A stretch of 64,000 nt of DNA from NCBI GenBank assembly GCA_965206395.1, contig CBDBJK010000031.1, positions 152,526 to 216,525 of the forward strand, in the 5' to 3' direction. Under the pieces are notes generated by a model. That model saw nothing but the letters and a program-made list of their open reading frames with translations, did no database searches and had not been told where the DNA came from. The position numbers were made by a program, and so were the translations under genes. Positions 17,071-24,183 of this stretch are shown in pieces. Each line of letters begins with the position of its first letter. Within the stretch, counting starts at the first letter, position 1. The stretch is from CBDBJK01 sp965206395 (lineage in GTDB: Bacteria > Chloroflexota > Dehalococcoidia > Lucifugimonadales > CATOSD01).

Positions 17071-17907
17071 TCAGACCGAGGAAGAGACCTGCATCGGGTA
17101 CGAGCCGAATATCTTGAACATCGACACCTGAGCCTTTACCGCGTCCAGGGCCTCGCTCACATTCGCATCCAGCCGGTGGCCTTCTATGTCCAGAAGGAAG
17201 ATATAGCGACCAAGAGTTTGCCTGGTGGGGCGCGATTCTATCTTCGTGAGGTTGATGCGACGCTTGGCTATATCTGCCAATACGGAATGCACGATGCCGG
17301 GCGCGTCTTCATCGAATGAAAAACAGAGCGAAGTCTTATCCATTCCTGTCGGCGCATGGTCAGAGGTGGCGAGGATAACGAATCTGGTATGGTTGTTGGA
17401 ATTATCCGCGATGCCCTGCGCGAGAATTTCAGCGCCATACAGGGTTGCGGCGCGATGACTTGCAATGGCTGCTGCGGTAATCTCGCTCTTTTGCATCTCC
17501 TCCACAGCAGCCGAGTTGCTTAGCGACGCCACCTGCGAAGCCGTTGGAAGGCATTTTTCGAGGAAGGAGCGGCACTGTCCCAGTGACTGCGGATGCGAGA
17601 ACACCGCCTTTATGTCCTCGAACTTTGTGCCCGGCTTGACAATCAGGCAGTGCTCTATGGGTATTACCAACTCATTGCGTATGAACAGCTTCGAGTCGTG
17701 TATAAGCAAGTCCAAGGTAAAGGTTACGGAGCCTTCGAGACTGTTTTCGATAGGGACGATGCATTCGTCCGCCAGCCCTGAATCCACGGCGGCGGCCACA
17801 GCGGGAATCGACGAAAAGGGCAGCAGGTCGGCAGTTGGCTCGTAGTTGACGGCCGCCTGCTCGGAATAGGTTCCTGCGGGGCCTAGATAAGCCAGTCGTT
17901 TCGTCAT
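17071..17907 (-). CDS. pheA: Prephenate dehydratase
   Basis: A 278-residue monofunctional prephenate dehydratase that makes phenylpyruvate for phenylalanine synthesis. It opens MTKRLAYLGPAGTYSEQAA, has PIENSLEGSV near residue 50 and the catalytic NNHTRF near 170. It ends in an ACT regulatory domain with the ESRP motif (KIESRPTRQTLGRYIFLLDIEGH), which implies feedback by phenylalanine. Its ATG overlaps the stop of the preceding TrkA-N gene by one base, so it is the last gene of the potassium-related cluster and probably co-translated with it. No other aromatic-pathway gene is adjacent. Confidence 0.96.
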   Translation of the reverse strand: MTKRLAYLGPAGTYSEQAAVNYEPTADLLPFSSIPAVAAAVDSGLADECIVPIENSLEGSVTFTLDLLIHDSKLFIRNELVIPIEHCLIVKPGTKFEDIKAVFSHPQSLGQCRSFLEKCLPTASQVASLSNSAAVEEMQKSEITAAAIASHRAATLYGAEILAQGIADNSNNHTRFVILATSDHAPTGMDKTSLCFSFDEDAPGIVHSVLADIAKRRINLTKIESRPTRQTLGRYIFLLDIEGHRLDANVSEALDAVKAQVSMFKIFGSYPMQVSSSV

Positions 17908-18335
17908 TACAGAGTCTCTATTTCCTCGACAAGAAGCCCGCCCAACTCTTCCTGCACTTTATTGAGCACCAACTCGGTGGCGTTAATTGTCACTCCAATG
18001 CCAAGCATGTCAAAAAGCCGCTCATGATCGGGAATGTTTGCTAATGCGATGGTTCGCTCCACGTTAAAGCGATGTTTCGCCATTTGGCAGGCAACCAGGT
18101 TGTCCTCGTCCCTGCCGGTGACCGCGATGAGGACATCGGCTCGGTTCGCGCCCGCTTTCATCAGCACTCCGGCCTCTGTGCCATCGCCCACTACGGATAC
18201 GCTCCCTAGCTCTTCATCGACGGCGTTGCAATTCACCGCCTCTCGGTCGATGACAGCAACCTCATGGTCGGCGGCTACGAGCCATTTCGCTAGAGAAGTT
18301 CCGATTCGGCCTGCGCCAACAATTACAAAATACAA
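17907..18335 (-). CDS. TrkA-N (RCK) NAD-binding protein
   Basis: A 142-residue single Rossmann domain of the TrkA-N/RCK type: MYFVIVGAGRIGTSLAKWL, the acidic end of strand two (AVIDREA), VVGDGTEAGVL and VTGRDEDNLVACQMAK. There is no TrkA-C domain. Such proteins gate Trk/Ktr potassium transporters by binding NAD(H) or nucleotides. It is one of two single-domain TrkA-N genes here, next to a full KtrA; the pair may form a heteromeric RCK ring, which is inference. Confidence 0.88.
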   Translation of the reverse strand: MYFVIVGAGRIGTSLAKWLVAADHEVAVIDREAVNCNAVDEELGSVSVVGDGTEAGVLMKAGANRADVLIAVTGRDEDNLVACQMAKHRFNVERTIALANIPDHERLFDMLGIGVTINATELVLNKVQEELGGLLVEEIETL

Positions 18336-18507
18336 TCATCTGCCCTGAAAACAACGGGTTGCTTAGCCTCATTCAAGATATTTTGATTCCTTTCGCTGAA
18401 AGATGGTGAGGGCTGCAACCACTATGAAAGATTGCTCTGAAAACAGCAATCCTGCCAGCCTCAAAGAGAGGATTTCTTATGCCTTTCTGAGGCGGGCGGA
18501 TCAAAAA

Positions 18508-18957
18508 TTACCTGCTGGTAGCCTCGACCAATACCATATCGCTGACGAGCTTTGTCGCGCTTATGGCTACGATGCCGAGTTCGTTATACATCTCTGTCCT
18601 GATCGGATCATTCATGCGGCATATGACGTTGGGAACCTGAAAGATGTGCTTCGCTGTCTGTGCAGCCAACGCGTTGCGTGTGTCCCTGCCAGTCACGGCT
18701 ATGAAAACCTCTGCCTCATGAGAATTGGCTTTCCGCAGGTCACTCTCAAAGGTTCCGTCCCCAACGATAGGCACAATCTGGCCGTCGCTTACCATCCCGG
18801 GAGGCAGACGCTCGAAGGCCGCGTAGTTCAAATCCAAAATATGTATGGTGCAACCTCGTTCGGCCAGAGCAGTCGTTATAGTAGCCCCAAGTCGGCCACA
18901 GCCCACGACAACCACTCGCTTTGATCCTACACCATTCTGTCTAAGTGACATTAGCAT
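18508..18957 (-). CDS. Second TrkA-N (RCK) NAD-binding protein
   Basis: A 149-residue Rossmann domain: KRVVVVGCGRLGATITTAL, ILDLN, IVGDGTFESDLRKA, VTGRDTRNALAAQTAKHIF and a final VSDMVLVEATSR. Like its downstream neighbour it lacks TrkA-C. ATG codons at 18957 and 18951 are both possible starts and the ribosome site does not decide between them. The 172-bp gap to the next gene (18336-18507) holds no gene; a plus-strand frame across this gene is its antisense shadow. Confidence 0.87.
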   Translation of the reverse strand: MLMSLRQNGVGSKRVVVVGCGRLGATITTALAERGCTIHILDLNYAAFERLPPGMVSDGQIVPIVGDGTFESDLRKANSHEAEVFIAVTGRDTRNALAAQTAKHIFQVPNVICRMNDPIRTEMYNELGIVAISATKLVSDMVLVEATSR

Positions 18958-19072
18958 TGTTCTCGAATATATTCTCAGTCGGTTTTTGCAAAGACGTGCT
19001 GTCGATTGAGGCTTGAATGAAATGAAGGGCTTGAGAGTTCATGGAGTGAGAATTGCTGGCAGAAGCTCTATC

Positions 19073-19525
19073 TTAATGTGTGTAGCCGTTAGTGTACGGT
19101 TTTGCCGCCGAGTCTCGCCAAATGATAACCCGGCAAGGTGCGTTTTTCAGAACGTAGGGTATCGTATCGCCCATTGAGAAAGAGCCGTACCGCTCGCTAT
19201 ATGGAATGCCAAGCACGACTGTATCCACGTTCTTCTCGACGGCTTCGCGTACGACCGCCGCGCCTGCTTGCCTCGCCTGCACCAGTTCGGCCTCTGGCTT
19301 GCACTTGTAGGACTTCGCCACTTCTTCCATGTGCTTCAGGATTTCTTCACCCTTGGCGGTCGCGGGCGCGATTTCGGCGTCAACAGGTAACCCTCTTTCC
19401 ACCTCAATCACGTACACGATATGCAGTTTGCCTTTGGGCGAGTTGATCAGTTCGCAGGCAAGCTTTACCGCCTCATCATCGCTCCGCTCGCCTTGAACCG
19501 CCACCAAGACAGACGACGCACCCAT
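19073..19525 (-). CDS. Universal stress protein (UspA family)
   Basis: A 150-residue UspA-fold protein: SSVLVAVQGERSDDEAVKLACEL at the start, then the nucleotide-binding C-terminal pattern VDTVVLGIPYSERYGSFSMGDTIPYVLKNAPCRVII. The usual GxxG-x9-G(S/T) motif is altered (GIPYSERYGSFSMGDT), so ATP binding is uncertain. It lies between ktrA and the TrkA-N genes on the same strand. Usp domains often accompany ion transporters, so a role in sensing for potassium uptake is a reasonable guess. Confidence 0.88.
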   Translation of the reverse strand: MGASSVLVAVQGERSDDEAVKLACELINSPKGKLHIVYVIEVERGLPVDAEIAPATAKGEEILKHMEEVAKSYKCKPEAELVQARQAGAAVVREAVEKNVDTVVLGIPYSERYGSFSMGDTIPYVLKNAPCRVIIWRDSAAKPYTNGYTH

Positions 19526-19674
19526 ATTTATTTACTTCTCCGTACCTGATATTGACCCATAAAGGTCAACTTAATACTAAACATTGTTCAGCATATATTG
19601 CAAGGCGAATTTATGTAGCGATGGTTGGCATGCTGTAGATTGGAACTCAATTGTAGCGGATACCGGGTCATACA

Positions 19675-20352
19675 TCAGTCCGCTGCGACCTCTCGCGCCA
19701 GTTCTAGCCTGTCCAACAACTCGTCTCTGCCCGCCAGCACAAGCCAGTCACCGGTCTGAAGCCTTTCGTCCGGGTCCGGATTGAGAGTAATGTCCTTCCC
19801 CCTTCTAATAGCCAGAACCGCGAGGCCGTACTTGTCTCGCGGGCTGGAGAATCCCAGCTCCTTGAGGCTCATGTTAACGAAGCGTTGAGGCACTTTCAGC
19901 TTGCTCATTCCGAAGTTCGGCGTAAGTTCCAGATACTCTTGCACGTTGGGATTGAACATGCTGTGCGCCAGGCGAACACCCATCTCGGATTCGGCATGCA
20001 CGACCTTGTCCACCCCGATGCGCTCCAGAACGTTGCCGTGAAGTTCGTTGTGCGCTCTGGAAACCACGTAGGGCACTCCCATAGTCTTGAGGAGCACCGA
20101 CGCCATGACGCTGGAAACAATGTCCAGACCAATGGCGACAACAGCCACGTCGTAGTCGTGAATGCCCAGCTCCCTCAATACAAGCTCGTTCGTCGCGTCA
20201 CCCGACAGTGCGTGAGTAGACTGCCCCATGATACTTTGAACACGGCTCTCGTCCTTGTCCATCGCCAGCACATCGTGACCAAGGTTGTATAGCGATCTGG
20301 TGACGGAAGAGCCAAAGCGTCCAAGCCCTATAACTACCACTTGTTTTTTCAT
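19675..20352 (-). CDS. ktrA: Potassium uptake regulatory protein KtrA/TrkA
   Basis: A 225-residue RCK protein with both domains: TrkA-N at 1-125 (MKKQVVVIGLGRFGSSVTRSL, LAMDKDE, LSGDATNELVLRELG, VVAIG) and TrkA-C at about 140-218 (LKELGFSSPRDKYGLAVLAIRRG...LQTGDWLVLAG). It forms the cytosolic gating ring of the Ktr channel and binds ATP/ADP or NAD(H). The gene follows ktrB by 68 bases on the same strand. Confidence 0.94.
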   Translation of the reverse strand: MKKQVVVIGLGRFGSSVTRSLYNLGHDVLAMDKDESRVQSIMGQSTHALSGDATNELVLRELGIHDYDVAVVAIGLDIVSSVMASVLLKTMGVPYVVSRAHNELHGNVLERIGVDKVVHAESEMGVRLAHSMFNPNVQEYLELTPNFGMSKLKVPQRFVNMSLKELGFSSPRDKYGLAVLAIRRGKDITLNPDPDERLQTGDWLVLAGRDELLDRLELAREVAAD

Positions 20353-20420
20353 CGCGCCTCACCTACAGGATTTAGGCATTTGTCCATCAGGGTCAATAAG
20401 ACGAAACATATTACCACAAG

Positions 20421-21851
20421 TTATCCTATTGTAACTCGTTCTTGTGCGTACCGATAGATGTCATGCTCGGTGCGTTGAGCCATTGCAAGACCCAGAGTAA
20501 CAGGCCCAACCCTGCCCACAAACATGGCGATTATGAGGATCATGTGTCCCCAATGGGAAATTAGCGGTGTCAGGCCTGTGCTCAGCCCGACTGTACCGGC
20601 AGCCGAGACGCTCTCAAAAAACAGATCGATGAATTGGAATCCGCTTTCCGTAAAGTTGAGCGCCAAGACTATCATGAACACAAAGGCGGTAGATACAGCT
20701 CCAATGACCATGGCCCTATGCACCTGCGTTTGGGGTATCTCTCTGCCGAAGGCTGACGTATGATTCTTGCCCTTGACCGTTGATAGCACGGCTACGAATA
20801 CCACGGCGAAGGTGTTTAGCTTGATACCGCCTGCCACAGAGCCGGAGGCCCCTCCGATGAACATAAAGATGCTTTGCAAGAAGTTCGTCTGTTCCTCTGT
20901 AGCGCCGAAGTCTACAGTGCTGAACCCGGCTGTTCTGCCACTAGCCGACTCGAAAAACGACGTGATAATCTTTTCTTCGATCGGTAAGGGGCCGAGGGTC
21001 TCAGAATTGTTGTATTCAGAGGCAAGAAATGAAACTGTCCCAAGCAGCAACAACGCGGCGGTGAAAACCAACACCAGTTTTGTGTTAAGCGAGAATAGGG
21101 AAAACTTGCGAAATCGCACCAAGTCAACCATTATCGCATAGCTTATGCTGCCCAGAATTATAAGCGATACCATAATGCCAAGGACGACTTTGTCTCCTCT
21201 AAAGTCTGCCAGCCCATTTGGTCCTGTGAGGGCGACGAATCCGGCGTTGTTGAAGCTCGACACCGAGTGAAAAACGGCCTGCCAAACAGCCTCAGCCGGA
21301 CTAAAGAGAAACCAGAATCGTGCGAACAAGGCCAAGAAGCCAACTAGCTGTATGCTTGATGCTACCAGAACGATTCCAACGGTCAGTCTGACCAACCCAC
21401 CTAGCTGATTGACGCCCAGGCTCTCTTTGACGAGGAGTCGTTGGGCAAGAGTTACACGTTGTCCGATGAGTATCAAAAGGAAGGTCGCGATGGTCATGAA
21501 GCCAAGGCCGCCCACGAACATGAGGCCCAAGATGAATACCTGCCCGGTTCGCGTCCAATATACGGCGGTATCCTGAATGACCAATCCCGTTACCGTTACA
21601 GCGGAGGTGGCGGTGAAAAAAGCTGTCATGAAAGGCGTGGTGCCGTTCCCATGATGCGCGAAAGGCAATAGAAGCAGAATAGTGCCAATCGCAATCAACC
21701 CCGCGAAGGCGTATATAAGAATCAGGGGAGATGCCAGCGCCCTCGACGGCACCTTGCGCGTGGTAACAGTCAGGCGCACAGGGCTTATCTCGGCCTGGCG
21801 AGGATGGCGAACTACCCTGTCGCCAGGTTTAGGCCTCCATGTCTCTCGCAA
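20421..21851 (-). CDS. ktrB: Potassium transporter KtrB/TrkH family
   Basis: A 476-residue membrane subunit of a K+ uptake system. Four pore-loop filters of the SKT family are visible: SAVTVTGL, FNNAGF, SGRTAGFS and SAAGTVGLSTG, each behind a helix pair. About 25 basic residues precede the first helix, which starts near residue 40 (PLILIYAFAGLIAIGTILLLL). It ends in HDIYRYAQERVTIG, as in Ktr subunits. It heads a minus-strand cluster ktrB-ktrA-usp-trkA-N-trkA-N-pheA. Confidence 0.95.
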   Translation of the reverse strand: MRETWRPKPGDRVVRHPRQAEISPVRLTVTTRKVPSRALASPLILIYAFAGLIAIGTILLLLPFAHHGNGTTPFMTAFFTATSAVTVTGLVIQDTAVYWTRTGQVFILGLMFVGGLGFMTIATFLLILIGQRVTLAQRLLVKESLGVNQLGGLVRLTVGIVLVASSIQLVGFLALFARFWFLFSPAEAVWQAVFHSVSSFNNAGFVALTGPNGLADFRGDKVVLGIMVSLIILGSISYAIMVDLVRFRKFSLFSLNTKLVLVFTAALLLLGTVSFLASEYNNSETLGPLPIEEKIITSFFESASGRTAGFSTVDFGATEEQTNFLQSIFMFIGGASGSVAGGIKLNTFAVVFVAVLSTVKGKNHTSAFGREIPQTQVHRAMVIGAVSTAFVFMIVLALNFTESGFQFIDLFFESVSAAGTVGLSTGLTPLISHWGHMILIIAMFVGRVGPVTLGLAMAQRTEHDIYRYAQERVTIG

Positions 21852-22186
21852 ATAGCGCCTCTGCTAAAATCGTCAAAATCTTTCATGGGGATAGCCAATT
21901 CAGCCTTCCTTGGAAGGGCCAAGCATGAATATACTGTCGTGAATGCAGTCCCAAGGCATTAGCCGTCCGACTTCTAACTTTAGACCATGCTCGTGTTCCA
22001 AGGGAAAAGCTTGCATGCCTGATATCATTTGCACCAGAATTATGTCTGCGATTTTATGGAGGATGCCAAACAATGTCAATTCTCGAAAAGCAGGCTTATT
22101 GGACAATTTACTTGAATTTTGGCGGCAGGTGTATTAAGTTGCCCAATGGCATAGATGTACCCATTATCGGGGAGGCATAACCAGAC
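21852..22186. other. Divergent gap between ktrB and the HPP gene
   Basis: No gene is supported in these 335 bases. It contains a variant of the dispersed palindrome (CCTTCCTTGGAAGG at 21904-21917) and a GGGAGG ribosome site for the HPP gene at the right end. The ktrB promoter should lie here. Confidence 0.5.
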
Positions 22187-22754
22187 ATGCGTTTGAGGAA
22201 AGGTTCCAAGGGACGCCGATCCCTGGGTCTCTTCGAGGGCTTCACATCTGGGCTGTGGGACAAGAACATCCTATCCCGACTGCCAAACTATGTTTTCCAA
22301 TGCGGCCTGGCCACAGTCTCGTTGATAGTCATTCTGCTGGTCGAGGACGCGGTGTTCAGGGCAGCCATAGTTGTCGCCGTGGCATCTACTGCCTTCACGG
22401 TTTTCGTGGTGCCGGACAACGTAGCCGCTTCCCCTCGCAGGGTAATAGGTGGACACATAGTAGCCGTTATCGTTGGCTCGATGCTCGCATTCACGTTGCA
22501 GATTCCTGCGTTGGAATCCGCTTCGGAGGAGTTTCGCATTATCCGCGACGTAACGGCCCTTCCGCGGAAGGGTGGGCGTTAGCATCTTCATCATGGTGGT
22601 TACGAATACAGAGCATCCTCCTGCGGCGGGAACGGCACTCGGCCTTTTGATTCCCGGCTGGACGTTATCCGCCGTAACCTTCATCCTGCTTAGCGCCATT
22701 ATTCTTTCGATTATTCGGCTCGTATTGCGCCCAAAGCTCATAAATCTCCTCTAG
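22187..22754 (+). pseudogene. HPP-family membrane protein broken by a 16-bp palindrome
   Basis: The first frame (ATG 22187) gives three hydrophobic helices, including a VLDN-like VVPDNVAASPRRVIGGH segment, then reads into CCCTTCCGCGGAAGGG (22557-22572) and stops at 22582. The next frame continues VGVSIFIMVVTNTEHPPAAGTALGL, which holds the family's His-Pro-Pro signature, plus a last helix, to 22754. Deleting exactly the 16-bp palindrome joins the halves in frame (RDVT-VGVSIFIM) into about 183 residues, the normal family size. HPP proteins are multi-pass proteins, some of them nitrite transporters. The palindrome belongs to a family dispersed through the window. Confidence 0.85.
22557..22572. 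repeat. Dispersed palindrome inside the HPP gene
   Basis: A perfect 16-bp palindrome, CCCTTCCGCGGAAGGG, sharing the 14-bp core of the TCCTTCCGCGGAAGGA family. Its length equals +1 modulo 3, which matches the frameshift seen in the host gene. Confidence 0.85.
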
Positions 22755-22930
22755 TAGAGATTTCAACTAAACCTCGGCGCGGATTTTTCGCCTACGGCTG
22801 CTCTTGATGGGCTTTTTGTCTGATATCAGGCGTTTGACTTCAGCGAGATTGGCTGGTTATCCTCCCTCTGGCAATGTTTAATTATCATAAGAGAATTTGC
22901 GTAAAGAACGAGTATAGGAGCATATCTGCA

Positions 22931-23866
22931 ATGAGAGCATTGGTTACCGGCGGCGCGGGATTCATCGCTTCCCACATAGTGGATGCGCTTGTAGAGAAGG
23001 GTCACGACGTTACGATCGTGGATGACCTTTCGGCAGGCAACGAGGACAACGTGAACGCTCGCGCTCGCCTGCGCAAGCTCAACATTACCGACTTTGAGGC
23101 GCTAGATGCTGTTTTCGCCAGCGAGAAGCCAGAGATCGTGTATCACCTTGCGGCCCAGACGAGCGTTAGGCACTCGATGGCAGACCCTTCCTTCGATGCC
23201 AGGGTAAACGTCATAGGCTCTATCAATACCCTTCAAAGCTGCGTGAATCACGGTGCGTCAAGAATTGTGTTTTCTTCAACCTGCGCAGTCTACTCCGAGC
23301 CAGAGTACGTTCCCATGGGCGAGTCCCATCCTATTCGTCCGCAGTCGGCCTACGGGATGGCAAAGCACACCGTCGAAAACTATATCAGGTTCTACTCAGA
23401 CGTCTACGGCCTTCGATACAAGGTCTTCAGGTATGGCAATGTGTACGGCCCAAGGCAAAGCCCGCACGGTGAAGCTGGCGTAGTTGCCATATTCACCGGC
23501 CAGTTGATGAACGGCGTCCAGCCCAAGATTTTCGGCGACGGCTCCAAGACCCGCGACTATATTTTCGTGTCAGACGTTGTGCAAGCTAATATGATGGGAT
23601 TGAGTGAAAAGGGCGACAATGAGATTTTCAACATCGCGCAGGGCATAGAAATATCAGACTTCGAGATTTTCGACGCGGTTCGCAACGCGACTGACTCGGA
23701 TATAGAGCCTGTCTATGGGGAGAAGAGGGCGGGTGAAGCCGACAGGATCAGCCTGGACTGCTCAAAGGCGCGAAATGGTTTGGGATGGTCACCCACTGTC
23801 CATCTACATGATGGAGTTCAACAGGTGGTCGCCCACTACCGCGAACGCCAACATGACGACAAATAG
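22931..23866 (+). CDS. NAD-dependent nucleotide-sugar epimerase/dehydratase
   Basis: About 311 residues, extended short-chain dehydrogenase fold. Visible: MRALVTGGAGFIASHIVDALVEKGH (GxxGxxG), DDLSAGNEDNV, HLAAQTSVRHS, a Ser-Ser-Thr active-site region (VFSSTCAVYSEP), YGMAKHTVENY (YxxxK) and RYGNVYGPRQ. It is closest to UDP-glucose 4-epimerase-type enzymes, though the exact sugar is unknown. I use the ATG at 22931 with AGGAG ten bases upstream; the frame extends to 22874 without family similarity. Its product may feed glycosylation of the surface proteins encoded just downstream; that link is inference. Confidence 0.9.
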   Translation: MRALVTGGAGFIASHIVDALVEKGHDVTIVDDLSAGNEDNVNARARLRKLNITDFEALDAVFASEKPEIVYHLAAQTSVRHSMADPSFDARVNVIGSINTLQSCVNHGASRIVFSSTCAVYSEPEYVPMGESHPIRPQSAYGMAKHTVENYIRFYSDVYGLRYKVFRYGNVYGPRQSPHGEAGVVAIFTGQLMNGVQPKIFGDGSKTRDYIFVSDVVQANMMGLSEKGDNEIFNIAQGIEISDFEIFDAVRNATDSDIEPVYGEKRAGEADRISLDCSKARNGLGWSPTVHLHDGVQQVVAHYRERQHDDK

Positions 23867-23985
23867 GCACACCGGCTCTCTTGATGAGCCTTTCCTTCGC
23901 TTTGTCGTTCTGGTGGCGAATGGATTTCCTGAAAACCACTCACGGTAATACTTGCGTGACATGCCTGATTGCTCAAAACGATGTT

Positions 23986-24001
23986 TCCTTCTGTGGAAGG
24001 A
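23986..24001. repeat. Dispersed palindrome variant
   Basis: TCCTTCTGTGGAAGGA, two bases off the consensus palindrome, in the gap between the epimerase and surface-protein genes. The variant centre CTGTGG is shared with the copy at 24074, 88 bases away. Confidence 0.7.
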
Positions 24002-24020
24002 TTGGGAGTGGTCATGCGGT

Positions 24021-24126
24021 ATCAGCTGGGTCTATCGCCATTTTATGGCATCGGAGCGCGTCAGTATTTCATGTCTTTCTGTGGAAGGACACGAAATACT
24101 GACGCGAGATAGACCCAGATGCTGAT
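24021..24126 (+). promoter_or_regulatory. Three-way-junction structure upstream of surface protein 1
   Basis: The outer stem is formed by ATCAGC plus TGGGTCTATC (24021-24036) and GATAGACCCA plus GCTGAT (24108-24117, 24121-24126). It encloses a small hairpin GCCAT-TTT-ATGGC (24037-24049) and a second arm with a perfect 14-bp stem, CGCGTCAGTATTTC (24057-24070) with GAAATACTGACGCG (24093-24106). That arm is capped by a palindrome variant (24074-24089). The outer strand GCTGAT is also part of the next structure, so the two folds compete. Confidence 0.65.
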
Positions 24127-24178
24127 GTTTGCAGACCTGGAGCCTCTGGATAACAGGTAGGGGCGCAAAGGCAGCAGG
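24120..24178 (+). promoter_or_regulatory. Leader hairpin covering the ribosome site of surface protein 1
   Basis: Three nested stems: TGCTG (24120-24124) with CAGCA (24172-24176), TTTGC (24128-24132) with GCAAA (24165-24169), and ACCTG (24135-24139) with CAGGT (24154-24158). The outermost strand overlaps the AGCAGG ribosome site before the ATG at 24184. Pairing would hide the site, while pairing of GCTGAT with the upstream ATCAGC would free it. A GGGGCGCAAAG segment resembles the 3' part of c-di-GMP-I riboswitches, but the 5' half is not recognisable. Confidence 0.5.
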
Positions 24179-24183
24179 TTTTC

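Noticed and set aside
18403..18924. 173-codon plus-strand open frame
   Set aside because: It lies antisense to a clear TrkA-N gene and has no domain of its own.
24121..24178. Full c-di-GMP-I riboswitch call
   Set aside because: Only the 3' GCGCAAAG-like part matches; the conserved 5' half is missing, so it is kept as an unassigned leader.
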